64,000 bases of DNA from Balamuthia mandrillaris (taxonomy: Eukaryota > Discosea > Longamoebia > Balamuthiidae): positions 16,817 through 80,816 of the forward strand of contig JAVKOQ010000239.1 of assembly GCA_031835245.1 (NCBI GenBank), read 5' to 3'. Shown in pieces: positions 41,567 to 53,010 of this stretch; position 1 is the stretch's first letter; every line of letters begins with the position of its first letter. The translations under genes were made by a program, and so were the position numbers. The notes beneath the pieces were generated by a model that ran no database searches, was not told the DNA's origin, and saw nothing but the letters and a program-made list of their open reading frames with translations.

Positions 41567-42216
41567 TTTCCCTGTTTTGTTTCTCAAACAAAAAACCAAG
41601 CACAAAAGAATAAATATGAATGTAATGTCTGCCACAGTTGCATCAAACTGTTGACCGCGGTCGCATCTCTTTGTACACGTACGTGTGCTATCCTCCGTTC
41701 TGTGTGTTGTGGTTTCCAGTTTCAGCAGATAACCAGAGAGAATAACGAACCATTATTTTGCATAAGATGACCAATCAATGCAAAAACACAGTAGTGGGGT
41801 TAAAAAGAGAAGAGGAGAACCTCGTGGAGCCACACCCACACCATGCGTGCTTGCAAAATGGCGCAGAAGAGCTGTTGTTCTTGACACTGAATTCGATTCC
41901 GCATGAACCAATTGAATTGATTTCAAAGCCCGGTCCACCTTTACATGTAAAGCGTTGGTCTGTCTTTGAATCCAGCTTCGAAAAATCCATGTCCAACGTA
42001 GAAAGAAGAACCTCACCTCACATTAACAAACGTGGAATGTTATTACCCCATTCGTGCACTTGGCATGGCTGGGATGCGACCTTAACAACTGGGAAAGTGA
42101 TGAAGATGAACTTTTCTTTTCTTCATAACACCTCTATGGCCGTCTTACTCTCGAGTTGAACTATCTAGCAGTGTTTGTTTTTCTGCATCCAAATGAGTGC
42201 AAGAGAGAAAGTGCAC

Positions 42217-42255
<39 letters not shown>

Positions 42256-42662
42256 TGAGCATAGCAGAGTTTTTATTATGGATTCATCATCGTGTCGTGC
42301 AGGTTGGTGTGTGAAAATTCAAGCATTTGAGAAGAGAATTGCGAAACAAAGAAAAACGGAAACCGCCCATTCCCAGGAAATACTCCCACCATGTCGAGAG
42401 TCGCTGCAATTTTAACAAAAACATGAAGCCGTGCTCAGCAGGCCGGTCAAAGTTAAAAAAAATAAAAATAGAAAAATCTGGCTGACGTCATGAGTTCGTT
42501 GATATAGGAGGTTGGCAGTTCAACATATTCGTTTCCGAATTTATGAGGTTAGTATATTAGCATATTACATTTTCGCAGATATGAGGTTGCGGGGATCAAC
42601 CCTCCAGCAAAACCGAAGATATTAGGGAATAAAAACAGAAAGATAAAAAAAGAAAAAAAGAA
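41567..42662. other. Intergenic region with possible small transcript
   Basis: A 1.1-kb spacer. A plus-strand open frame runs 41767-42159 (about 130 residues) and a minus-strand one 41775-41996 (73 residues). Neither shows a domain I recognise and they overlap each other. A (GA)n run at 42219-42252 has the orientation expected for an intron of a minus-strand gene. A TGACGTCATGA word (42483-42493) lies about 180 bp upstream of the next gene and resembles a bZIP/CRE site. The short AT-rich stretch before 42663 is probably the promoter of the SH3-JmjC gene. Confidence 0.35.
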
Positions 42663-45600
42663 ATGAGTAGCGGCGGGAGCGGTAGCGGCGGCGCGACGCT
42701 GGTGGAGGCGCTGAAGGATCACTCCTCCATCCTGTTCAACCAGCTCAGCTTCAAGAAGGGAGACCGCATCCTGGTGGACTGGAACCGCAGCAACGAGAGC
42801 TGGCTCTTCGGGACGGCGGCGCTCTCGGCGACAGAAGAGGGGGCCGCCGCCGTCCCCCAAAAGAGCTCCGGATTGTTCCCTGCCCATTCCGTTCGTTTGA
42901 TTTATGTGAGATTGGCTTTTCTATCTTCTCTCTTCCTTTCTCTCCTCGTGTTAACCACAACAACAACAAAAAAAAAAAAAAAAAAAAAAACAGAACCATT
43001 TGCCGGAGAGCGAAGCGAAAAAGCTGTTGACGAAGGACACTGACAATGAGGTTATTTGGTTCAAAGATGCGGTCTTTGGGGGTGATACCACTAGTTCTTC
43101 TTCTTCTCCTGCTGCTTCTTCCTCTTCGTCCTCTTCGTTGTTCGCTCCCTCCTCCGGTTCTTTCTCGTTATTTTCAGTGCTTTCCGCAAGCAACAAACCG
43201 CCTCCGCTGACTGAAGGTTCTCTTTTTTCTCTTCTCTCGTATCTTTCTTTCTTCTCTTTTTCTCTTTTCTCATCTAAGAACGTTATATTTTAACCAACCC
43301 TCTTCCTCTGCTATTGTAACAACAAAGGCTTGGACTGTTTCGTGTGGCCACTTTCGAGAACCGAATTTCTTGAAAAGTAAACCATCTCTCTCTCCCTCTC
43401 TCTCCCTCTCTCACTCACTCCCTCACTCACTCTCATTCTCATTCTCTCTCTCTCTCTCTCACTCTCTCTCACACACTCTCTCTCACACACTCTCTCTCTA
43501 TGCCTATGTTCCTCTTCTCTTTTCGGTCTGTCCACCATACAAAAAATTGAGCATTCTCTCTCTTCTATGATAAACAGAGTATGGAAGAAGAAAGCATTTT
43601 GTGTGCTGGGAGCTGGAGAACGCTTACGCGGGCTCCAATCTGCCTTTCTGGACTTTAAAGTTGAACCACTCTTGGATGAAGCCACCGAGTTAATCGCATG
43701 GGTTCAGTCTCTCAATCAGATCCGACGTCGCGAAAAGATTAAGAAAGAGAAAAAGAAAGTAGATGGGGATATGCAAACAACAACAGAAAGGGAAAATGAA
43801 GATGACGAAGAAGAAGAGAACGATAAGGACGATGTCGATGTTGGATTACAATATCTTTATGTGGATAACGAAAACGCGAAGAAGTTTTATCAAAGCGGAT
43901 GTAGCATCTACTTCAACCCTTCCATTGAGACTCAGCAAAAATTCATCATACCTCTTGCCAGAGACCTGGGCACCAACTTTGGCCTGGAGATAAAAGGAGG
44001 TAAACGTTTCTTTGTTTTTTTTTTTTAAAATCGATTGTTGTTGTAACCGTCTTTTTCCTCCTTTGAAAAGACTTTGGTGGAGATATAGAATGCTTCGCCT
44101 GCAAAGGAGAACATGTGACGGACTGGCATTTTGATGGTCAAGAAAACTTCACCGTTCAAGTCAGAGGAACAAAGCGCTGGACCATCGTTCCTTCCTACAT
44201 AAATAGCCCTGTCACTAACTGTCAGAATCCCAGCTATCATCCAAGCAAAAAATATAGGGTATATTTCCTTGTCTCTTATCGTTTCTTTCCCTTTATCTGT
44301 CGCTTGCGCTCTTTCTTTTTTTTCTTATTTCAGCCGGTTTGAAATCTCATTCCCTGGAAACAAAAAGGAACAACGCAAATGCCATCGATTTTACTCCAGA
44401 GGACAAGTCCCTGCGTTGGACTTCTCCAAAGCTCAAACTTTTATTTTAAGGTATCTTCAAGATATTTTTTCTTCTCTTCTCATCCTTTCAAAAGTTAACA
44501 ATTCGCGTAACAAAAAAAAAAAAAAGACCAGGATCAGTATTTTACTTTCCCGCTGGTTACTACCATCACGTTGTTTCCGAGTCGGATGAAGTAGGTTCCT
44601 TCTCTATCAATTTTTCCATGGACACTGCCAAATGGGGAGACCTTCTTTGCAACGCATTTCGGCAGTTGCTCTGGAAGAATGAGCAATGGAGAGAACACAT
44701 CACAGTTGATTCTCCTGTCTCTGCTCGCGCTCATTTACAACAACTTTTGGAAGAACTGCCAAAAGAGCTTTCGGCTCTCAGAGCAGAAGATCTTTTGCCT
44801 ACTTGCCTCTTCTTAGAGAATCGGCCAAAAGCGAACCCGACTGGCTCCTCAACTTCTTCTACTTCGTCACTCTTCTCTTCTCCTTCTACGGCTTCTTCGG
44901 ACAACACAAACGATAATTATCGTTATGGTGAAAAGATGGTTTTACGGTTGAAGGACTTGAATAAGAACGAAGTAGTGATGGCAGCAACAAGAGATTTGGA
45001 AGAAACGATGAAGTCGGAAGGAGAAATAAGTGGTCTCCGCTTTAGAAAGAATCCAATCGCCGTTTTAGTGGAAATGGAAGAAGGCATGAAAGCTTTAGAC
45101 GAGAGAGAAGAACAAGAAGAAGCGAATGCCTTGCAAAAAAGATGTCAACGGCTTTTGGGAGAAGCAACAAAGCAAGATGCAGAAGAAGATGAGGATGACC
45201 TCGTGTTTGGAGGTGGAATGGATGAAGAAGAGGACGAAGAAGACGAAGAAGCACGCAATGAACGAAGGAAGAATATTATTGTGGATGAAAGTATCTTTGA
45301 CAGTGATGAAGAACCGATTTATGATAACAACGATTATGGCAATCCCATTGCTGTCGATGACGATGATGACGATGAAGAAGATAGCGAAGACGAATTTGAT
45401 GATGCCGATGAAATGCGAAGTCACATCAACAACAGCGTTGAAAAGAAGAGCAAGAACAAACCTAAAAGGAAGAGATTCAACGATGGAAAGTTATCCGACA
45501 AAGAATACTTTAAACTTCGTTTTGGGGTGGATGATAGCGACAGTTGTTTCGCGTTTACAGTGGATGTTTGCTTCGGAAATGACGATTTTCGTTCCAACTC

Positions 45601-45823
45601 TCATGTTAGCATCATCGTCGAAGAGAAAGAAATGCTGCACCCGCTTCGATGGTTGATTTCAGCACAATCAGAGAACGTCTTCTTGTGGAAAGATCTCATG
45701 ACTATCTTCAAAGAAGGCAGACGACAACAACAAAAGGAGAATAACGAAGAAGAAGAGAAAGAACAACTTCTCAGATTGCTGCGTGTTCTCAACTTTGCTG
45801 GTTTCATTCACAAGCTTGAATAA
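42663..45823 (+). CDS. SH3 domain fused to JmjC (cupin) oxygenase
   Basis: Exons 42663-42905, 42994-43216, 43328-43376, 43578-43999, 44071-44258, 44368-44450 and 44527-45823 sum to 834 residues. The N terminus is an SH3 domain (ALKDH, LSFKKGDRI, ESWLFG, SGLFPAHSV). The middle is a JmjC/cupin-type Fe(II)-2OG fold: DWHFDGQENFTVQVRG (HxD), TKRWTIVP, RPGSVFYFPAGYYHHVVS (distal His), SFSINFSMD. The C-terminal third is acidic with a final winged-helix-like segment (LHPLRWLISAQSENVF, LLRLLRVLNFAGFIHKL). The layout of HxD followed by KRW and PGxxxYFPxGxxH resembles cupin-4/ROXA-like or small plant-type JmjC proteins rather than histone KDMs. Exon 44368-44450 is the least certain: an alternative acceptor at 44335 runs into a stop. 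Confidence 0.82.
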
Positions 45824-45837
45824 GTACTTTTCTTTGA

Positions 45838-45847
45838 AGCCGTTTCT

Positions 45848-45943
<96 letters not shown>

Positions 45944-46045
45944 GTCGTTTCTTTCTTTCTTTCTTTCTTGTCGTTTCTTTCTTTCTTTCTTTCTTGTCGT
46001 TTCTTTCTTTCTTTCTTTCTTGTCGTTTCTTTCTTTCTTGTCGTT

Positions 46046-46093
<48 letters not shown>

Positions 46094-46099
46094 GTCGTT

Positions 46100-46184
<85 letters not shown>

Positions 46185-46186
46185 TT
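45838..46186. repeat. Interrupted (CTTT)n array with TTGTCGTTTC spacers
   Basis: About 350 bp of CTTT tetranucleotides between two convergent genes, ending within 10 bp of the stop codon of the EF-hand gene. The pure blocks are separated at irregular intervals by the same 10-mer (CTTGTCGTTT), at least six times. It therefore forms part of both 3' UTRs or the terminators. Translations in all frames are Phe/Leu/Ser or Lys/Glu/Arg runs. Confidence 0.95.
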
Positions 46187-46189
46187 TAT

Positions 46190-46638
46190 TCAAATGAATA
46201 ACTTGGAGAGAGGAGGAAGACACAGCACGGAACTCATCTCCAATTCGCCCACTGCAAATTTTTTCAACAGAGCCTTGATCTCTTCTTTGCCGAGCTGTTG
46301 GTCTCCATCCACATCCGCTGCCGCCACTGCGTTGTCAAACGTTTTGTTGATGTGACTCTTGATCAACCACGTCTACAGCAGTATAAAAAAAAAAAAGATG
46401 AGAAGGAAGCAGAGCAATGGATGGGGAAAAAGGGAAGAAGAAAGAAGAAAGAAGAGACCTGCCACCCATGAACCTCTTTGAGGTTGTTGTAGAACTCCGT
46501 TTTAGATATGGACCCGTTTTTGTCGGTATCCATCTCTTCTATCCACTCGTCCAACAGCCGATTCATCAGCCCTTTAAATTCCCTGAAATAATGGGTAGTT
46601 TTTGGGTGAATGTTTGCTCTTCTCTTTCTCTCTATCTG

Positions 46639-46675
<37 letters not shown>

Positions 46676-47231
46676 CTCTCATTCTCTCTCTCTCTCTCTC
46701 TCTCTCGTTCTTCTCTCTCTGCTCTTACCTTTCGTTGAGGCAAGAGACCTCAGAGGTGATGCCCTTGGAGTTACAATATTTACACACCATGGACTCCACC
46801 TGGGAGGCAGTGAGCAAGCCCTTCAACAAGCGGGAGAGAACGCTGATGACCTCGTCGATGGTCACCTCCGTCTGCTCAGGCCTGGTCTTCAGCTGGCCGA
46901 AGATGATGGTGCTGGCGGAGAGGCTCCCTCGTCTCTTATGGGTCGGGGTCCCCTTTGCATTTGCATTGTCATTTTCTTTCTCTTCTTCGAACCATGGCGA
47001 CTTGCTTTTCGATGTGAGGTCCACGCTTTTGCCTCTTTGGTGGTGAGCAAAGCTGATGGGCAATGTCAAGGAGTGTTTCTCCTTCAGTTTGTGCTGCTTC
47101 TTCCCTTTCTTCTCTTTCTTCTCCTTGTCTTTCTTTTTCTTGACTTTCTTCTTATCTTGTGTAGTAAAGTCGAGCTCTTCCTTCCGTCGAACCGCCTCGC
47201 TCACGCTCCAACGCCGCAAATGTGCTGCCAT
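46190..47231 (-). CDS. EF-hand calcium-binding protein
   Basis: Exons 47231-46729, 46582-46459 and 46372-46190 give 269 residues. The N-terminal 100 residues are basic (Lys-rich KKKVKKKKDKEKKEKKGKK). The C-terminal half has two canonical 12-residue EF loops, DTDKNGSISKTE and DVDGDQQLGKEE, each flanked by predicted helices, plus less regular helical sequence before them (VISVLSRLLKGLLTAS). The family is not recognised beyond a calcium-binding regulator. The first intron carries (CT)n on the plus strand, so (GA)n in sense, contrary to almost all other introns here. It is divergent from the RasGAP-RhoGAP gene. Confidence 0.8.
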
Positions 47232-47824
47232 TTGTTCTTGTTTGTCCTGTGCTATCCCAAAGGAGATTCAAGTTTCTGCGTTACACTCTTTTTTTCGCTT
47301 TCAGATATAGCGATGTCGGCAGCTGATTGGTTGAGGCTTACGTCATTCGAGCTGTTCAATTTGTGCTTTTAAGCTCCACAAAAAGTGCTCAACTGTTGTA
47401 GAAAATGGTCTGTCGGCTATTACATGGGAAAGAGCAAAAAGAGTCCAAATTTTTACCACAGATAAGCGAGAGAGGTTCAGGTATTGGCCTGCACCGTTTC
47501 GTTAATCGTTTGGTAACATAACTGTTAACTTTTTTATTTATTTTTCGTTTTGGTCATTATAAAAAAACCCCCAACAACAGAAACAGCAACAAAAAGAAAG
47601 AAGAATTAGTACTGAAGGAAACAAAAGGTTTGCAGAGTTACTATCCTCTTATTATTATTATTATTACCGAAACAACCTTGCTAACAACAACAACAAAAAA
47701 AACCCCCCGCTTTCAACGCCTTTATCCTTTTGGTTCATTTTTTGTTGTGACGAAACAAACAGTTTACAATTGCTGTTGAAGCAAAAAAGAAGGCATTAAA
47801 AACCCAAAAAAAAAAAAAAGAAAA
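47232..47824. promoter_or_regulatory. Divergent intergenic region
   Basis: A 593-bp spacer between the EF-hand (-) and RasGAP/RhoGAP/LIM (+) start codons. It holds a TTACGTCATTCGA word at 47339-47351, (TTA)n at 47648-47668, several poly-A runs near 47690-47705 and 47805-47824, and AACAACA repeats. No open frame was supported. It presumably carries both promoters. Confidence 0.45.
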
Positions 47825-50800
47825 ATGTCTTCTTCGCTTACCTCCTCCGGAGCGGGTGCCCTCAAGAAGGTGGCTCTCGCTTCCTCGGGAACCATCAGCG
47901 CCAGCAGCACCGGTTCCGGCGCCAACCACGCGGAGCTCTACCCGAACCTCCTTCAACTGGAACAGATGCTGGTCTCCAATTTGTCCCTCCAACGCTTTCT
48001 CCTCGCTGAATGTGCGGCTATCAAACGAAACGCTGCCACTCTTGCCAACGCTATCCTCTCCTCCTCTCCTCCTGCTTCTTCTTCTCCCCCTTCCTCTCCT
48101 CCTTCCGCTTTGGCTTTGTCCGGGTCGGCCGGCGCCGGCAAAAGCCCGGAAGAATATGGTAGGGCGCTCGCGCAGGTGCTGTGCTATAACGGTCAGGCCT
48201 TGCCCTTGATGCGCCACATTATTTCGCATGACGTTCTTCAAGCCAGTTAATACTCTTCACCCTTCTCTTATCTGCTCTCTACGTCTCTTTCTCTCTTTCT
48301 CTCTCTTTCTCTCTCTCTTTTCATTTCTCCCTTCTTTCGTTCTCTTCTCTTCTCCTTCTCTCTCTCCTCCCTCCCATCTCCTCTCTCTTCCCTCCTCTCT
48401 CTTCTCCTTTCTCTGCTTCTCTGCTTCTCTCTATCTCTCCTCATTTCTTTGCTATCAGACCCTCCTTCTCACGTCAGAAACACCCAAACAGAGTCACCAG
48501 CGATGCTGTTGCGGTTCAGCAACATGGAGATGAAAGTGTTGACTCAGTTCTTGTTCGCGGATGGTCGCGTCTTTCTGGAACACTACGTGCCCAGCATAGT
48601 GCTGGCTGCCAGAGAGGTAGTGGCCAAAGGCGGCTCCTTCGAGTTGGACGGCTTGAAGGCCGCTCCGGAGGAGAATATAGAGAAGAACAGAGAACATCTC
48701 CATCGCTTGGCGGAGCAAGCGTTTACCACTATCGTCAATTCTGTCCATCTTTTTTCTCCGTATGTGTCTGCACTCTTTGTTCTTTCTCTTCTTGCTTTTT
48801 GTTTTATCTCCTTTCTTTTTCGTTTTCTTTGGCTTTGGCTTTTCGTTACTTTGCTCATCTTCGCTTTCGTCTACCAACAAGGCGGCTTCGGGTGTTATGT
48901 AAGCATTTGGGAGACTGCTCTGAGCAAAGGTTTGCGGGCAGCCGCTTTATTGGGGTGAGCAGTTTGCTCTTTCTCCACTTTTTGAATCCTGCTCTTGCCA
49001 ATCCTGTACACTATAATCTTGTATCAGGTTTCTTTTTCTCCCTTCTATCTGCTTGCTTCTTGCTGCTTTGCTCTTTTCTTCTTTCTTCCTCATCTTCTCT
49101 CTATTCTTGTTCTTCTTGTTCTTGTTCTTGTTCTTGTTCTTCTTCTTCTTGCTTCTTGTTCTTGTTCTTCTTCTTCTACTTGTTCTTCTTCTTCTCCTTC
49201 TTCTTCTTGTTCTTCTTCTTCTTCTTCTTCTTCTCCTTGTTCTTCTTCTTCTTCTTCTTCTTCTTCTTCTTCTATTCTTTGTTCTTTCCTTTCTTCCCTT
49301 TATTCAGTTACCTCCCTGGCTGCTACGTTCACTAATAGATGTACTCTCTACCAGAAATAAATGCAGCAGAACATAGAGGACTTTTGCTTGTGGTGAAGTT
49401 GCTTCAAAACCTGGTGAATGAGCAGCTCTTTAAGAAAGAGCCTTATATGCTGCCATTCAATGACTTCATCACCAACAAAATTCCCGTCCTTCACAACTTT
49501 TATGCCTCTCTGCTTGAGGTGCTCTAACTTTTTATCCCGCTTCTTTTGTTCCTTTTTACGCTTCTTGTTCTTCTTCCTCTTCCTCTTCCTCTGCTTGTTC
49601 TTTTTCCCATCCTATATTATCTCTTCTCATAAATGCCCAAACGGTTCGCATAACAGATATCAGAACCACTGACAGAGGCACGCGACACAACGCGATGGAA
49701 CTGCGAGACCATGGTACCACTCTACGAGCTCATCTCGGAGTCGATGAGCAGCCTGTGCAGCTCATGGTCCCAACAAAACGAGGAGAACAAGCTCACGTTC
49801 TCCAAACTGGAAACTTGGATGAAAGAGGCAGAGAAAGAAGCGGCCGCGTTTCAGGAGGAGCGTAAACGCAGTCGAGTGAAGCGACGCACCTCGTCGCGAC
49901 CGTGGAAGGCCATTACTGGAGTCATACGAAAGGAGAGCAGCGCAAGAAAAGCAGGAGGCACTCGAAAGGGCAAGAATCGTAAAGTATTCGGTGTGCCGTT
50001 GGCAACACTCATGGAGAGACAGAGGGAAACGCATCCGGGAGTAAGGGTACCGCTTGCTATTATTGCACTGGCTGAAGCCACCGCCCTGAATGGAGGATGT
50101 CGGTCCGAAGGAATCTTTAGGTAATGCTCTCTGTCTCCGCTTTCTCTTCTTGATTGCTGCCATCTTCTCTCGTTCTCTTCTTTGCTTCTCGCCTCTCTTA
50201 TGTTTCATATATGATATGTTAGGCAAGGACCTCCATTTGGAGAGATGACCAAAGCCATTGAGAAATTGGAGCACGGTGACTTGGACTATGTCAAGACCAA
50301 CCACTCCCCGCACGTTCCCGCCTGCATGTTGAAAAAGCTCTTTCGAGACTTGCCCACCCCTTTAGTCCCCCTTCACTATGCGCAACGCTGCAAACAAGCT
50401 GTCGCTAACATCGAAGAGGCAGACGATCACAACGAGCTGGCCACCACCGCAAATACCGCTAACGGCAAGACCGCAACTTGGAGAAGACAACCCAACAGTC
50501 CGAAGACAGATCAGACAGCCTCTTCTGCTAACACCGATAGCAACAACGAGAACGCTAACATCATCAACACAAAAGAAACACCAATCGACATTGTGTTGGC
50601 TTTGCCGGAGTTGGAGCGAGAGATCATGATATACATGGTGGAGTTCCTTCAACGCACCATGCTGGCGGAGGAAGTGGTCAAAGCCACCAAGATGACGGAC
50701 GAGAACCTGGCCATGGTCTTCTCCCCTTGCTTGATCCGGGTGGCGGAGCACGAGGGCTGCGCTGAGGAGGACATGGCATCGTTGCTTGCTGGATTTGACA

Positions 50801-52866
50801 TGCAGAAGCGCTTTTTGCTTTACGTCCTTCGTCATTGGAACAAGCCTTCTCCCTCAGCCTCCTCCTCCCCTTCTTCGCCACCCTCTTCTTCTTCTTCTTC
50901 TTCTTCTTCAACTTTGGTTGTGGAAACGGGAGATGGCTCCAACAGCAACAACAGTAGGCAACTTTCAACACCAACACCAATGCCAACCTCTGTAAGGGTG
51001 GTTGCGAAGGACGGAGAAAAAAGCCCACCCCAACCACAACGTGGTGTGGTGGTGCAATCGGGATGGACGAGAGCTTACGGAAAGACGCAGAGGAACAGCA
51101 GCCCTCCCAACAGAAACGTCAAGCAGCAACCGTCTCACGCTGAGCTGGTGGTCGTGTATGATGGCGTGGAAGCATCGTTGAGCTCACCTTCTGCTTCCTC
51201 CACTGCTTCCACGGCCGTTGCGATAAGCACGCAACAGCAAGAAGAAGAGGAACAAGAGAAACAGATGTTACAAGAGGAACAAGAGCGATTGAAAAAGATG
51301 GAGGAAGATCTGGTTGTGGAGCTGGCAAAACAACGTGAGATTGAAGAGGAACGACGCAGTTGGAGCAAATTGCAAGTTGAACAAGAAGAAGCAGAAGAAC
51401 AAGAACAAGTGGAATACCTTGAAAGAGCTGGCAAACGAGCGCAGGAGAGAATCTTACAGGAACCATCAACGCAAGGAATAAAAGAAGAAGCAGAAGATGG
51501 GGAAGATGTTGAAGAGGAGGAAGGAGCAGAAAGAGAAGAAAGCCAACAAGAGGAAGAGGAGCGTAAGCGACGTGAGCAGGAGAGGGCCAGAAGGATGAGA
51601 GAGCTCCACGTGGAGGAAAGACGGATGGCTCTGGAAGACAAGCTTTGGATGCTGCTGGAAGAGAAACGCAAGGAGCGAGAGAGAATCCGCAACGAGAAGA
51701 AGCTGGCCTACCTCAAAGAAATCCTGCGAAGGAGGAAAGAGGAAGAAGCGGCGGCCGCCCTGCAGAGGCAGGAGCCACCGCAACTACAACAACCGTACAG
51801 ACCTTCCCCTCTCTCGCTCGTCTCTCCTCGTGTGCACGTCTCATCGTCCTCGACCACCAACAATCGAACTCAGCTGCCGTACAATTCCTCCTTGGACAGA
51901 ATATCCCGTGGTTCGCCTTCGTCATCTCCTCCTTCACCATACCCCACTTTCTCGCCTCCGAGCCCCGCGATTGCCACGCGACCACACACCTCCCCTCCTC
52001 CACAAATACAGATCAGAAGACAACATCCTCAGCAGATGAACGCTCCTCCCGTCGTGCCTCCTCTCGGTCCTCTCCTCCAACAAACTAAAGCCAGCGCGCA
52101 TTCATGCAAGGCATGCGGTTTGGAGATCCACGATGAGTTCCTGCGTCTTGACAGTGCCACCTATCACAACCACTGCTTCCTTTGTGGGCACTGCAAAACT
52201 CCTTTGGGCACGCAGTCGTTCTACATTGTTGGCCCGGCGTTCCTTTGCGCAGGCTGTTATGGCTCAGGGGCTGCATCGTCTCCCACCAGTACTTCCGTCA
52301 TGGCTCCTCCCACCTGTCACGGCTGCCGAGCGTCCATTCTCACTGCTCCCATTCCTCTTGCTTCTTCTCCTTCCTCTTCTTCTTCGTTTCCTCTGCGAGA
52401 GGGAGATGCTCCGCTGTCGGCGTTGGGCAAGCATTGGCACACTCGTTGTTTCCGTTGTCTCCATTGCGGATGCACTATCGGCACTCAGTCCAAGTTTGTC
52501 TCGAAGGGCAGCCAACCCGTCTGTCTTCCTTGCTACTCCCGCTCATCCTCCTCTCCTTCCTCTCCATCCGCTTCTCCTTATCCCTCCCCCTCTCCATCCC
52601 CTTATCCCTCTCCTTCGCCTTCTCCAAGCTCCTCCTCCTCTTCTATTCCAACCCTCAACAGCTTTCATCATCCACAACGAACGAGCGCCAAAAGCGAGGT
52701 TTGCAGCAAGTGCAACGCAGGTTTTGGCCCTGGAGAGAGCTTTTTGATGGCCCTGGGCAAGCATTGGCACAGCGGCTGCTTCCTTTGCAGCGTCTGTTAT
52801 TCTCCACTGCTTCCCTCTGCTTTTTACGTTACTGACAACGCGCTGCGATGTGCCACCCATCGCTGA
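47825..52866 (+). CDS. RasGAP - RhoGAP - triple LIM protein
   Basis: Exons 47825-48245, 48459-48759, 48882-49027, 49355-49518, 49657-50120 and 50223-52866 total 1379 residues. RasGAP domain, about residues 145-345: AMLLRFSNME (Arg in the finger position), RLRVLCKHLG, FIGVSSLLFLHFLNPALANP, KLLQNLVNEQLFKKEPYM. RhoGAP domain, about 450-705: VPLAIIALAEA, RSEGIFRQG (Arg finger, split by an intron), HVPACMLKKLFRDLPTPLVP, a spacer of about 60 residues, then MTDENLAMVFSPCLIR. A Glu/Arg/Gln-rich coiled coil (about 840-1010) and a Pro/Ser region precede three LIM zinc fingers (CKACGLEIHDEF; CHGCRASIL with CFRCLHCGC; CSKCNAGFG with CFLCSVC). It should down-regulate both Ras and Rho/Rac GTPases at LIM-directed cytoskeletal sites. 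That role is inferred from domains. Confidence 0.9.
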
Positions 52867-52961
52867 ACTCATACATGCCTATTTTTTTTTTTTTTTTGAA
52901 TGTGTCTAATAGTATTTGTTATATCCAACAATATAGCTTGCTTGAGAAGAGAAGAAAGAGA

Positions 52962-52963
52962 AC

Positions 52964-53006
<43 letters not shown>
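52962..53006. repeat. (GA)n dinucleotide array
   Basis: About 20 GA units between the convergent stops of the RasGAP/RhoGAP/LIM and F-box/WD40 genes, only a few bases past the F-box stop codon. It is probably in the 3' UTR of the minus-strand gene. Confidence 0.9.
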
Positions 53007-53008
<2 letters not shown>

Positions 53009-53010
53009 CA

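Noticed and set aside
44335-44368. Acceptor at 44335 for the SH3-JmjC gene
   Set aside because: With the phase-0 upstream exon it gives Pro-Val-stop; the acceptor ending at 44367 keeps the frame into the PGSVFYFPAG motif.
45804-46223. Lys/Glu/Arg-repeat protein opposite the CTTT array
   Set aside because: It is translation of a tetranucleotide microsatellite between two real stop codons.
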